Source of the DNA: Aeromicrobium sp.
GTDB taxonomy: Bacteria > Actinomycetota > Actinomycetes > Propionibacteriales > Nocardioidaceae
Assembly: GCF_014378035.1 (NCBI RefSeq)
Contig: NZ_JACMOM010000383.1
Location: 1-40,475, forward strand
Direction of reading: 5' to 3'
Length of the DNA: 40,475 bases
Below the pieces are notes generated by a model. That model saw nothing but the letters and a program-made list of their open reading frames with translations. It did not search any database and had not been told where the DNA came from. Below are positions 7,479-15,698 of this stretch, one piece after another; positions within the stretch are counted from its first letter, which is position 1; each line of letters opens with the position of its first letter. Both the position numbers and the translations under genes were made by a program.

Positions 7479-8813
7479 ATGGCTATGCCGACCCAGCAAC
7501 GGATCATCAAGACGACCTTGCCCGGCCCCCGTTCGTTGGAGCTCCAGACGAAGCGGGATGACGCCTTGCCAACTGGTCTTGGCCAGACGCTGCCGGTGTT
7601 CGTCGAGGAGGCTGGGGGTGCGATCGTGGTTGACGTCGACGGCAACCACATCATCGACATGGCGTCCGGCATTGCCGTGACGAGCGTCGGCGCCTCCAAC
7701 CCGCGCGTCGTCGAGCGCATCAAGGCGCAGGCCGAGAAGTTCACCCACACCTGCTTCCTGGTGACCCAGTACGACGTCTTCACCGAGGTCGCGGCGGCAC
7801 TCAACCGCATCACGCCCGGCGACCACGCCAAGAAGACCGCGCTGTTCTCCACCGGAGCCGAGGCCGTCGAGAACGCCATCAAGATCGCTCGCGTCGCGAC
7901 CGGGCGTCCCGCGGTCATCGTCCTCAGCCACGCCTACCACGGACGAAGCCTGCTCACGATGTCGATGACGTCGAAGAACATCCCGTACAAGGAGGGCTTC
8001 GGACCGTTCGCGCCGGAGGTGTACCGCGCGCCCTCGCCGTATCCGTATCGATGGGCCGGTGGCGCTGCCGCAGCGGCCGACGAGGCCATCGCCAGCCTCC
8101 GTGAACTTGTCCTGACGCAGGCCGGTGCACACAACGTCGCCGCCATCGTGATGGAGCCGATCCAGGGCGAGGGCGGATTCATCGTCCCGCCCGAGGGCTA
8201 TCTGGCACGTGTTCAGCAGTTCGCCACCGAGCACGGCATCATCTTCGTGGCCGACGAGATCCAGACTGGCCTCGGGCGAACTGGCGAGATGTTCGCCTGT
8301 GATCACGAGGGCGTCGTGCCCGACATGATCACGACCGCCAAGGCGCTCGGAGGTGGCATGCCGCTGGCAGCGGTGACGGGCCGGGCCGAGCTGATGGACG
8401 CCGTCCCCGCAGGCGGTCTCGGCGGAACCTACGCCGGCAACCCGGTGGCTTGCGCAGCAGCGCTGGGAGCCATCGAGGCCATCGAGCAGGACGGTCTGGT
8501 GCAGAAGGCGCGTGACATCGAGGCCTTCGTGAAGCCCCGCCTGGAGGCGCTGATGGGCGAAGGTTCGCTGGTCGGTGACGTACGCGGACGTGGCGCGATG
8601 CTCGCGATGGAGTTCGTCAGGCCCGGCACGACGACGCCAGCCCCAGAGGTCGCCAAGGCCGTGGCGGCTCACTGCCACGCCGAAGGAGTGCTGGTGCTCG
8701 TGTGCGGCACGTTCGGCAACGTCATCCGCCTTCTGCCGCCGCTCGTCATCGAGCAGGAGCTTCTCGAGGACGCGATGTCGGTCATCGAGGCGGCCGTGGA
8801 GGCCCAGCGATGA
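7479..8813 (+). CDS. gabT: PLP-dependent 4-aminobutyrate/5-aminovalerate aminotransferase
   Basis: The 444-aa class III aminotransferase moves the terminal amino group of an omega-amino acid to 2-oxoglutarate, giving a semialdehyde and glutamate. Visible motifs are FSTGAEAVENAIKIAR (phosphate binding), HAYHGRS, MEPIQGEGG, FVADEIQTGLGRTG with the PLP-ring Asp at about 259, and TTAKALGGGMPL with the Schiff-base Lys at about 288. The ATG at 7479 is chosen because GAGGAG at 7467-7472 precedes it at normal distance; upstream in-frame starts lack a site. It is the first gene of a four-gene overlapping operon ending in glutaryl-CoA dehydrogenase. This favours 5-aminovalerate (DavT role) over, or as well as, GABA as substrate. 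Confidence 0.93.
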   Translation: MAMPTQQRIIKTTLPGPRSLELQTKRDDALPTGLGQTLPVFVEEAGGAIVVDVDGNHIIDMASGIAVTSVGASNPRVVERIKAQAEKFTHTCFLVTQYDVFTEVAAALNRITPGDHAKKTALFSTGAEAVENAIKIARVATGRPAVIVLSHAYHGRSLLTMSMTSKNIPYKEGFGPFAPEVYRAPSPYPYRWAGGAAAAADEAIASLRELVLTQAGAHNVAAIVMEPIQGEGGFIVPPEGYLARVQQFATEHGIIFVADEIQTGLGRTGEMFACDHEGVVPDMITTAKALGGGMPLAAVTGRAELMDAVPAGGLGGTYAGNPVACAAALGAIEAIEQDGLVQKARDIEAFVKPRLEALMGEGSLVGDVRGRGAMLAMEFVRPGTTTPAPEVAKAVAAHCHAEGVLVLVCGTFGNVIRLLPPLVIEQELLEDAMSVIEAAVEAQR

Positions 8814-10309
8814 GCGCCGACACCAGCTTCGATCCACGGTCGGGCGCCACGGTGGCGTCGATCTCCCACACCTCCGACACCGAGCTCGACGAGCTGGTGG
8901 TGCGGGCTGCCGCGGCGGCGGACGTCCTGGCGGGCGCCTCGCCCGCAGAGCGGCAGACGTGGATTCGTGCGGGTGCAGATGCGCTGGAGGCGAACCGCGA
9001 GGAGCTCGCTGGAGTGGCCGACCGGGAGACAGCCTTGGGTTCGAGCCGGCTGGACGGCGAGGTCATGCGCACCGCCGGCCAGCTGCGCTTCTACGCCGAG
9101 GTGGCGGTGGAGGGCACCTACCTGCGGGCAGTCCTCGACCCGGCCACGCCGACGTCATCGTTCCTCGCTCGCACCAACATCCCCCTCGGACCGGTCGCGG
9201 TGTTCGGCGCGAGCAACTTCCCCTTCGCATTCAGCACCTTCGGCAACGACACCGCCTCGGCGCTTGCTGCCGCGTGCCCGGTCGTCGTCAAGGCGCACCC
9301 CGCGCATCCCATGACGAGCCAGCGCACCTTCGAGGTCGTCCACACAGCCATGGTGGGCGCAGGCGCGCCCGAGAGCGTCGCGGCCCTGGTGTTCGGGTAC
9401 GAAGCGGGAGCTGCTCTCGTCAAGCACCCCCTGATCTCGGCGGTGGCCTTCACCGGGTCGCAGGCCGGGGGCATGAGTCTGTGGAAGCTCGCCAACGAAC
9501 GGGACGTCGTCATCCCCGTCTATGCCGAGATGGGCACCGTCAACCCGGTCGTCGTCACCCCGGCAGCCGGCGCTGACATCGCGTCCATCGCCCGAGGCTT
9601 CGTGAGCTCGTTCACGCTGGGCAGCGGGCAGTTCTGCACCAAGCCCGGGCTGATCCTCGCCCCGCGCGGCGTCAACGCGACGCGCATCATCGCCGACGCC
9701 CTGGAGGACGCCAGTCCCCAGCCGGTCCTGTTGACGAAGGGCATCGCGAACGCCGTCACTGCCGGCGTAGCCGAGCTGCAGGAGGCAGGCGCGACGCTGA
9801 TTGCCGAGACGTCGTCGACGGGCGCCGGTTGGTCGAGCCCGGCAACGCTGCTCGCCGCATCGGTCGACCTGCTGCACGTCGGGAGCAGGGTGCTGAACGA
9901 GTGCTTCGGCCCGGTGGCCGTCGTGGTCGAGTACGACCACGTCGATGATGCGCTGAAAGGTGTCGACAGCCTCCAAGGGGCGCTGGCGGCGAGCATCATC
10001 GCGGCTGACGACGACCCGGACGCCCCGCGGGTCTTGAAGCACCTCGAGCGCAAGGTCGGCCGGGTCATCGTCAACGACTGGCCGACCGGGGTGGCCTACA
10101 CCTGGGCGCAGGAGCACGGCGGGCCCTGGCCGGCCACCTCGAACCCGACGACGACATCGGTGGGAGCCTCCGCGCTGGACCGGTTCGTGCGACCGATCGC
10201 CTACCAGGGGCTGCCCGAGTCGATGCTGCCTGCACCACTTCGGGCGGACAACCCGTGGGGCATCCCGCGCCGCGTCGGTGGGCGGCTCGAGACCGGTGAA
10301 CGGCCATGA
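8810..10309 (+). CDS. Aldehyde dehydrogenase, 2-oxoglutarate-semialdehyde dehydrogenase (KGSADH) type
   Basis: The 499-aa protein carries the signature of the KGSADH branch of aldehyde dehydrogenases: GASNFPFAFS with the oxyanion Asn at about 136, KAHPAHP with Lys about 161, AEMGTVNPVVV with Glu about 240, and GSGQFCTKPG with the nucleophile Cys about 276. This branch oxidises C5 semialdehydes such as 2,5-dioxopentanoate. Here it overlaps the aminotransferase stop by ATGA (8810-8813) and precedes a CoA-transferase and glutaryl-CoA dehydrogenase. Glutarate semialdehyde, made by the aminotransferase from 5-aminovalerate, is therefore the inferred substrate. The C-terminal segment LDRFVRPIAYQGLPESMLP is also typical of the branch. 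Confidence 0.88.
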   Translation: MSADTSFDPRSGATVASISHTSDTELDELVVRAAAAADVLAGASPAERQTWIRAGADALEANREELAGVADRETALGSSRLDGEVMRTAGQLRFYAEVAVEGTYLRAVLDPATPTSSFLARTNIPLGPVAVFGASNFPFAFSTFGNDTASALAAACPVVVKAHPAHPMTSQRTFEVVHTAMVGAGAPESVAALVFGYEAGAALVKHPLISAVAFTGSQAGGMSLWKLANERDVVIPVYAEMGTVNPVVVTPAAGADIASIARGFVSSFTLGSGQFCTKPGLILAPRGVNATRIIADALEDASPQPVLLTKGIANAVTAGVAELQEAGATLIAETSSTGAGWSSPATLLAASVDLLHVGSRVLNECFGPVAVVVEYDHVDDALKGVDSLQGALAASIIAADDDPDAPRVLKHLERKVGRVIVNDWPTGVAYTWAQEHGGPWPATSNPTTTSVGASALDRFVRPIAYQGLPESMLPAPLRADNPWGIPRRVGGRLETGERP

Positions 10310-11454
10310 CCGGACTGCTCGACGGCATCCTCGTTGCTGACTTCAGCCGTGTGCTGGCCGGGCCTCTGGCCACGTCGACCATGGCTGACCTGGGCGCGAC
10401 GGTCATCAAGGTCGAGCGTCCCGGTGTCGGCGACGACACCCGCCACTGGGGCCCGCCATGGACCGACACGACCAGCGCCTACTTCGACGCGGCGAACCGT
10501 TCGAAGGAGAGCATCGAGCTGGATCTCGACGATCCCACCGACCACGCCCTCGCCGCCGAGCTGATGGCGACAGCAGACGTCGTCGTCGAGAACTTCCGTC
10601 CCGGCGCCCTCGCCGCCAAGGGACTCGGCTATGACGATGCGGCGGCCGTCAACCCCGGTGTCGTGTACTGCTCGATCAGTGGCTTCGGCTCCGCGGAGGG
10701 CGCGGCGCTGCCGGGATACGACTTCTTGGTGCAGGCGGTCGGTGGGCTGATGAGCATCACAGGTCCTGAGGACTCGGAGCCGTCGAAGGTCGGCGTGGCT
10801 CTCGTTGATGTGCTCACGTCCAAGGACGCGGTCATCGGCATCCTCGCCGCGCTGAACGAGCGACACGGCTCCGGGCTGGGCCAGCACGTCGAGGTCAATC
10901 TGCTGTCGAGCCTGCTGGGTTCGCTGGCCAACCAGGCATCGTCGTACCTGGCCACCGGGGAGTCCCCGGGGCGCATGGGCAACAGGCATCCGTCGATCGC
11001 CCCGTACGAGACGCTGCGCTGCGGCGACGGCATCATCGCCGTGTGCTGCGGCAATGACGGACAGTTCGCGCGACTCGCCGGTGCGATAGGTGCGCCAGAG
11101 CTGTCGGGCGACCCGAGGTTCGCGCGCAACGCCGATCGCGTCGCCCACCGCGACGATCTGATCCCTCTCCTGGAGTCAGTGCTGGTCAGCGAAGGCGCCG
11201 CGCACTGGATCAAGGCGTTGACCGACGTGGGACTGCCCGCAGGTGCCGTCGGCGACATCGCCTCGGCCTTCGGACTCGCTGCAGATCTGGGCCTTGACCC
11301 TCGGGTCGACGTCGGGCCTGACGCCATCGACCAGGTCCGCCACCCGATCACATACTCCCGCACCCCGGTCGACAACTACCGGAGACCACCACGACTGGGC
11401 GAGCACAACGACACCGTGCGCGCGCGCTACACACAGAAGACGAGGAACTCATGA
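10306..11454 (+). CDS. Family III CoA-transferase, probable succinyl-CoA:glutarate CoA-transferase
   Basis: The 382-aa protein has the CaiB/BaiF fold signatures: GILVADFSRVLAGPLATSTM near the start, KVERPGVGDDTRHWGPP, VVVENFRPGALAAKGLG, and LPGYDFLVQAVGGLMS carrying the catalytic Asp at about 139. The C-terminal domain includes NRHPSIAPYETLRCGDG. Such enzymes move CoA between acids through an aspartyl-CoA thioester. The gene overlaps its neighbours on both sides (ATGA at 10306 and 11451), and glutaryl-CoA dehydrogenase follows. By context it would activate glutarate with succinyl-CoA, like mammalian SUGCT; sequence alone does not fix the acid. Confidence 0.88.
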   Translation: MTGLLDGILVADFSRVLAGPLATSTMADLGATVIKVERPGVGDDTRHWGPPWTDTTSAYFDAANRSKESIELDLDDPTDHALAAELMATADVVVENFRPGALAAKGLGYDDAAAVNPGVVYCSISGFGSAEGAALPGYDFLVQAVGGLMSITGPEDSEPSKVGVALVDVLTSKDAVIGILAALNERHGSGLGQHVEVNLLSSLLGSLANQASSYLATGESPGRMGNRHPSIAPYETLRCGDGIIAVCCGNDGQFARLAGAIGAPELSGDPRFARNADRVAHRDDLIPLLESVLVSEGAAHWIKALTDVGLPAGAVGDIASAFGLAADLGLDPRVDVGPDAIDQVRHPITYSRTPVDNYRRPPRLGEHNDTVRARYTQKTRNS

Positions 11455-12638
11455 GCACGAGCACCCGCATCACCCTCGACCCGCTGGACCTGGCCGGCAT
11501 CGACGACCTGCTGACGCCGGAGGAGAAGGCGGTCCGCTCGTCGGTCCGCCAGATGTGCGAGGAGCGCATCCAGCCCTACGTCGCCGACTGGTTCGAGCAG
11601 GGGACCTTGCCCGATCCACGCGGCCTTGCCAAGGAGCTGGGGTCGCTCGGCGTCCTCGGCATGCACCTCGAGGGCTACGGCTGCGCCGGGATGAGCGCGA
11701 CTGACTACGGGCTGGCGTGCGTCGAGCTCGAGGCAGTCGACTCGGGCATTCGGTCGCTCGTGTCGGTCCAGGGATCGTTGGCCATGTTCGCGATCTGGAG
11801 GTGGGCCTCCGAGGACGTCAAGCAACGGTGGCTCCCCGCCATGGCAGCGGGCCAGGCCATCGGCTGCTTCGGCCTGACCGAGCCCGATCACGGCTCGGAC
11901 CCGGCGAACATGCGCACAAGCGCGCGCCAGGACGGGTCTGACTGGGTCATCAACGGCCGGAAGATGTGGATCACCAACGGCTCTATCGCTGATGTCGCCG
12001 TGGTGTGGGCGCAGACCGATGAGGGGATCCGTGGCTTTGCCGTGCCCACCGACACCCCGGGCTTCTCGGCCCCCGAGATCAAGCACAAGATGTCGCTGCG
12101 CGCCTCGATCACCAGCGAGCTCGTGCTGGACGACGTGCGTGTCCCCCAGGAGTACGCGTTCCCCGAGGTTCGCGGTCTGCGCGGCCCGCTGAGCTGCCTC
12201 AACGAGGCCCGCTACGGCATCGTCTGGGGCTCCCTCGGAGCAGCCCGATCGTCGCTCGCGGCGGCACTTTCGTACTCCAAGGATCGTGAACAGTTCGGCA
12301 AGCCGATCGCGGGGTTCCAGCTGACCCAGCAGAAGCTCGCGGACATGAACCTCGAGCTCACGAAGGGCATGTTGCTCGCCCTGCACCTGGGTCGTCGCAA
12401 GGATGCCGGCACGCTCCAGCCCGTCCAGGTCAGCCTGGGCAAGCTGAACAACGTACGTGAGGCCATCGAGATCTGCCGTACGGCTCGCACGATCCTGGGC
12501 GCCAACGGCATCTCGCTGGAGTATCCGGTCATCCGCCACATGAACAACCTCGAGTCGGTGCTGACGTACGAGGGCACCGTCGAGATGCACACGCTCGTCA
12601 TCGGTCAGGCCATGACGGGGCTCGCAGCCTTTCGCTGA
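11451..12638 (+). CDS. gcdH: Glutaryl-CoA dehydrogenase
   Basis: The 395-aa FAD acyl-CoA dehydrogenase would oxidise and decarboxylate glutaryl-CoA to crotonyl-CoA, passing electrons to ETF. It follows the GCDH pattern rather than generic acyl-CoA dehydrogenase: YGCAGMSATDYGLACVELEA, DSGIRSLVSVQGSLAMFAI, CFGLTEPDHGSDP (flavin site), KMSLRASITSELVLDDVRVP, CLNEARYGIVWGSLGAA, and LTYEGTVEMHTL with the catalytic base Glu at about 374. It is the last gene of the aminotransferase operon and overlaps the CoA-transferase by ATGA. The following 54 bp before the convergent Lrp gene contain no obvious hairpin. Confidence 0.93.
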   Translation: MSTSTRITLDPLDLAGIDDLLTPEEKAVRSSVRQMCEERIQPYVADWFEQGTLPDPRGLAKELGSLGVLGMHLEGYGCAGMSATDYGLACVELEAVDSGIRSLVSVQGSLAMFAIWRWASEDVKQRWLPAMAAGQAIGCFGLTEPDHGSDPANMRTSARQDGSDWVINGRKMWITNGSIADVAVVWAQTDEGIRGFAVPTDTPGFSAPEIKHKMSLRASITSELVLDDVRVPQEYAFPEVRGLRGPLSCLNEARYGIVWGSLGAARSSLAAALSYSKDREQFGKPIAGFQLTQQKLADMNLELTKGMLLALHLGRRKDAGTLQPVQVSLGKLNNVREAIEICRTARTILGANGISLEYPVIRHMNNLESVLTYEGTVEMHTLVIGQAMTGLAAFR

Positions 12639-12692
12639 ACCGATCAGAGCTGGACGACGACGGGACTCTGCTGAACAACGAGGCGCGCGGTC

Positions 12693-13187
12693 TCACGTGG
12701 GTGGGGGGAGAACTCCCGCGCCCTCGCGGTGCTCGAAGACGAGCTGGGTCTCGGACTGACGCACCACCTTGTGGACGGTCACGTAGTCCAGCACCAGATC
12801 ACGTAGGGCCCGGGGGCTCTCGACCGCGACGTGGAGGTGAAAGTCGTCCTCGCCGGCCACGTGGAAGGCCTGGATGACACCGGGGGCGTTCGCGAGGTCG
12901 GCGAACAGCCGGGGCACGTGCGCCTTGTTGTGGCTGCCCAGGCGCACTTTGATGACTGCCTGGATCGGAAATCCGAGCGCTGAGAGGTCAAGATTCAACG
13001 AGGTTCCGGTGGTGACGCCGTTCTCGCGCAGCGCTCGGACTCGGTAGGCGCACGTCGACTCGGCCAGACCCAGGCGGGCGGCGAGCGCCTTGTTCGTCAG
13101 TCTCGCGTCAGCGCTGAGAGCGCGCAGGATGGCGATGTCGGTTTCGTCGAGCTGGTCAGCGGGTGTCGTGGGTTGTGCTTTCTGCAA
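12693..13187 (-). CDS. Lrp/AsnC-family transcriptional regulator
   Basis: The 164-aa protein has the standard feast/famine layout. An N-terminal helix-turn-helix (about 14-60: LDETDIAILRALSADARLTN, LAARLGLAESTCAYRVRAL) is followed by a RAM effector domain (about 72-150) with GVIQAFHVAGEDDFHLHVAV. The start is TTG at 13187, supported by an AGGAGGGG ribosome-binding site 6-7 nt upstream. It is divergent from the PLP gamma-lyase gene at 13302, with a 114-bp spacer holding an inverted repeat. Regulation of that amino acid lyase in response to an amino acid, such as methionine or a branched-chain amino acid, is the likely role. Confidence 0.93.
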   Translation of the reverse strand: MQKAQPTTPADQLDETDIAILRALSADARLTNKALAARLGLAESTCAYRVRALRENGVTTGTSLNLDLSALGFPIQAVIKVRLGSHNKAHVPRLFADLANAPGVIQAFHVAGEDDFHLHVAVESPRALRDLVLDYVTVHKVVRQSETQLVFEHREGAGVLPPPT

Positions 13188-13217
13188 CGAGAACCCCTCC
13201 TCAACCCCGGAAGGTTG

Positions 13218-13230
13218 TGACTAAAAGTCA
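13218..13230. promoter_or_regulatory. Inverted repeat TGACT-AAA-AGTCA, candidate Lrp operator
   Basis: A perfect 5-bp-arm palindrome around an AAA centre lies in an AT-richer stretch between the divergent Lrp gene and the PLP lyase gene. Its position suits autoregulation by the Lrp protein and control of the lyase; binding is inferred. Confidence 0.4.
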
Positions 13231-13301
13231 ATATCGACGTCTTGATTGTTGTTTCAGTAGGAACTATAGGTGTGTGTTGTGTTTGTCGCGATCATGGAGT
13301 C

Positions 13302-14531
13302 ATGACAGCGAATCTTCGACCTGACTCGATCGCAGTTCACGGCGGCCGTGAGGACCTCACGGCGCTGGGCGTCCACGCCCTCCCTATCGACTTGTCGTCG
13401 ACCAACCCGTTGCCAGACATCGAAAGCGGTGGCGACTCCTATGAGTCGATGGCGACCGGCGGCTACCCGCTCGCTGAGGGTGGCGCTGTCTACTCCCGGC
13501 TGTGGAACCCCACCGTTGCCCGGTTCGAGTCCGCGCTCGCTCAGCTGGAGCGCTCCGCGACCGCGGTAGCTTTCGCCTCCGGCATGGCGGCCATGACTGC
13601 GGCAGTTCTGGCGCACACCGCGTCGAGCGGCAAGCGGCACATCGTGGCCGTGCGGCCTCTTTACGGTGGGACGGACCACCTCTTGGACTCCGGTCTTCTC
13701 GGCGTCGAGGTCTCGTTCTGCGAAGCCGGTCAGGTTGCCCAGACGATCCGTCCCGACACCGCCATGGTGGTCGTGGAGACGCCCGCGAACCCGACCCTTG
13801 ACCTGCTCAACATCCGCGACGTCGTCGCTCAGGCCAGCGAGGTTCCCGTCCTGGTCGACAACACGTTCGCGACTCCGGTCCTGCAGAATCCGATCACGTT
13901 GGGTGCGGCGATGTCGCTGCACAGTGCGACGAAGTACCTCGGGGGTCACGGCGATGTCACCGGCGGCGTCATCGCCTGTGGCGAGGAGACTGCTGCCGCC
14001 CTTCGACGAGTCCGCGCCGTCACCGGTGGTCTCCTGCACCCACTCGGCGCCTACCTGTTGCACCGAGGCCTTGCCACTCTCCCCATCCGCATCCGAGCCC
14101 AGCAGGCCAGCGCTCGCCATCTTGCCGCATGGCTCGCCGGACACCCCGCCGTGGAACGTCTCTACTACCCGGGGTCCGAGGGCGACCCGGCCTCGCTTCT
14201 GCAGCACCAGATGCGGGGGAGCGGAGCGATGATCTCGATCAGCCTGCGCGGCGGGTTCGAGGCGGCCAAGCAGGTGACCTCGAGCGTGCGGCTCTTCACC
14301 CACGCGGTCTCCCTCGGTGGGGTCGACTCGCTGATCCAGCATCCGGCTGCGCTCACTCACCGGCCCGTGCCGCCAGAAGCTCGGCCGTCGGCGAGTCTCG
14401 TGCGCCTCTCGATCGGGCTGGAGGATCCCGAGGACCTGGTTCTGGACCTCGACCGCGCCCTCGTCGGGCACGCCGTGGGACGACGTGCGGCGTCACGGAC
14501 AACGATGCCCCCTGTACCGACCGCCCACTGA
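13302..14531 (+). CDS. Cystathionine/methionine gamma-lyase family PLP enzyme
   Basis: The 409-aa Cys/Met-metabolism PLP enzyme shows AVYSRLWNPTVARFESALAQ (cofactor phosphate Tyr and Arg of the neighbouring subunit), FASGMAAMTA, PLYGGTDHLL (ring-stacking Tyr about 121), VVVETPANPT, LVDNTFATP with Asp about 186, and SATKYLGGHGDVTGG with the Schiff-base Lys about 211. The C-terminal SLGGVDSLIQHPAALTH is the usual substrate-carboxylate region. The Cys of classical methionine gamma-lyases in LYGCT is Gly here, so cystathionine or homocysteine lyase, or another thiol-amino-acid activity, is equally possible. The ATG at 13302 is the start that begins the family similarity. It is divergent from an Lrp regulator and convergent with a sulfur-compound transporter, which fits sulfur amino acid breakdown. 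Confidence 0.85.
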   Translation: MTANLRPDSIAVHGGREDLTALGVHALPIDLSSTNPLPDIESGGDSYESMATGGYPLAEGGAVYSRLWNPTVARFESALAQLERSATAVAFASGMAAMTAAVLAHTASSGKRHIVAVRPLYGGTDHLLDSGLLGVEVSFCEAGQVAQTIRPDTAMVVVETPANPTLDLLNIRDVVAQASEVPVLVDNTFATPVLQNPITLGAAMSLHSATKYLGGHGDVTGGVIACGEETAAALRRVRAVTGGLLHPLGAYLLHRGLATLPIRIRAQQASARHLAAWLAGHPAVERLYYPGSEGDPASLLQHQMRGSGAMISISLRGGFEAAKQVTSSVRLFTHAVSLGGVDSLIQHPAALTHRPVPPEARPSASLVRLSIGLEDPEDLVLDLDRALVGHAVGRRAASRTTMPPVPTAH

Positions 14532-14555
14532 GTCTCGGACCCAGGTCAGCGTCGA

Positions 14556-14575
14556 CCGTCCCGGGACCCGGACGG
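14556..14575. terminator. Terminator-like hairpin between convergent genes
   Basis: Perfect arms CCGTCC (14556-14561) and GGACGG (14570-14575) enclose an 8-nt GC-rich loop, within the 52-bp gap between the ends of the PLP lyase and YeeE genes. Confidence 0.5.
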
Positions 14576-14583
14576 GGCTCTCG

Positions 14584-15561
14584 TTACGTGCGGGTCACCG
14601 ATGCCTGAGCGGCTCGGCCTGCCGCGCGACGCGCGCCCCAGACCCCGGCGACCATCGCCACCACGACGACGAACGACGAGACGTTGAGCTGAGCGACGCC
14701 GGAGAGTCCGTGGCCGACGTTGCAGCCACCGGCGATCCACCCCCCGGCGCCCAGGAGCAGGCCCCCGACCGCGAGCTGGAGGTAGCGCACGGGTTCCTTT
14801 TCGCCACGAAGCCAAAAACCGCCTGCGGTACGCGCGGACAGGGCACCGCCCGCCACGATGCCCAACAGAAACGTGATCAGCCAGTAGTTGGGTGAACCGC
14901 CAGCGATGCTCGCGACGGCTCCGACCGAGCTGGGGCCGAAGCTGGAATCTCCCAGAGCCGCCAAGGCCCAACCCGCGGTGATCGCCACCCCGAGGCCGAC
15001 CCCGGTCCGTTGCCAACCCCACTGCCAGACGTGGACCGGGGACTCCGAACCCGGCCGTAGCCAGAGGGCGACGGCGACAGCAACCAGAAGAAGAACGGCG
15101 ACGACGAGGCGCGGCACGTCAAGCAGGCCGGGGATCGTGGCGCCTTCGCCACCCGGAAGCAGTGTGGGTCCGGGCAGGGCGAGCTGACGAGCGAGCAGCT
15201 CCCCTACCGCCCAGCCGGACAGCCCGACCAGTGCGCCGAGCATGCCTGAGCCCAGCTTGTAGAACAGCCCTGACACGCACGACTTGGCCACGACCATGCC
15301 GATGCCGATGACCAGTCCACCCGTCGCATTCGCTACCGGCCGGAAGGCCAAGCCCCGGCTGAGGCCCCCGCTGCCCGGAAGGAGGAACAACAGCGCAAGC
15401 CCCACCGCGGCCAGGGCGACGCCGAGCGCCCACCCCCGCGCGAGAAGGAATCGGCCGTCGAGCGAGGAGCCGATGGCCGAGTTGAAGCACAGCTGACCCC
15501 GCTGCAGAACGTACCCCAGGAGTATCCCGGCGACTGCTCCGGCCAGAATGGAGAGGATCAC
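14584..15561 (-). CDS. YeeE/YedE-family sulfur-compound transporter
   Basis: The 325-aa membrane protein has about nine hydrophobic segments and three conserved cysteine motifs of the YeeE/YedE (TsuA/SoxT-like) family: RGQLCFNSAIG near residue 25, VAKSCVSGLFYKLGSG in the first half, and IAGGCNVGHGLSG near the C-terminus. In characterised members these cysteines relay thiosulfate or a related sulfur species through the membrane. No rhodanese or TusA gene is beside it. It is convergent with the PLP lyase and divergent from the dehalogenase-like gene. Import of an inorganic sulfur compound is likely; the exact species is not determined. Confidence 0.88.
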   Translation of the reverse strand: MILSILAGAVAGILLGYVLQRGQLCFNSAIGSSLDGRFLLARGWALGVALAAVGLALLFLLPGSGGLSRGLAFRPVANATGGLVIGIGMVVAKSCVSGLFYKLGSGMLGALVGLSGWAVGELLARQLALPGPTLLPGGEGATIPGLLDVPRLVVAVLLLVAVAVALWLRPGSESPVHVWQWGWQRTGVGLGVAITAGWALAALGDSSFGPSSVGAVASIAGGSPNYWLITFLLGIVAGGALSARTAGGFWLRGEKEPVRYLQLAVGGLLLGAGGWIAGGCNVGHGLSGVAQLNVSSFVVVVAMVAGVWGARRAAGRAAQASVTRT

Positions 15562-15698
15562 ACGAGGCTCCTTGGAGAACTGGTCGTGGAAAGGGTTCTC
15601 ATCAGGGCTCCCGGTCTCGGGTATCGATGTTTGTCATGGTCCCATGCCGCCCGACGGGTGCCACGCCGCCACGAGCCTGCCCGAGAATCGAGACCACG
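15562..15698. promoter_or_regulatory. Divergent promoter spacer, YeeE / dehalogenase
   Basis: This 137-bp spacer separates two divergent starts, so it must hold promoters for both. No clear -10/-35 pair or repeat could be singled out. Confidence 0.3.
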
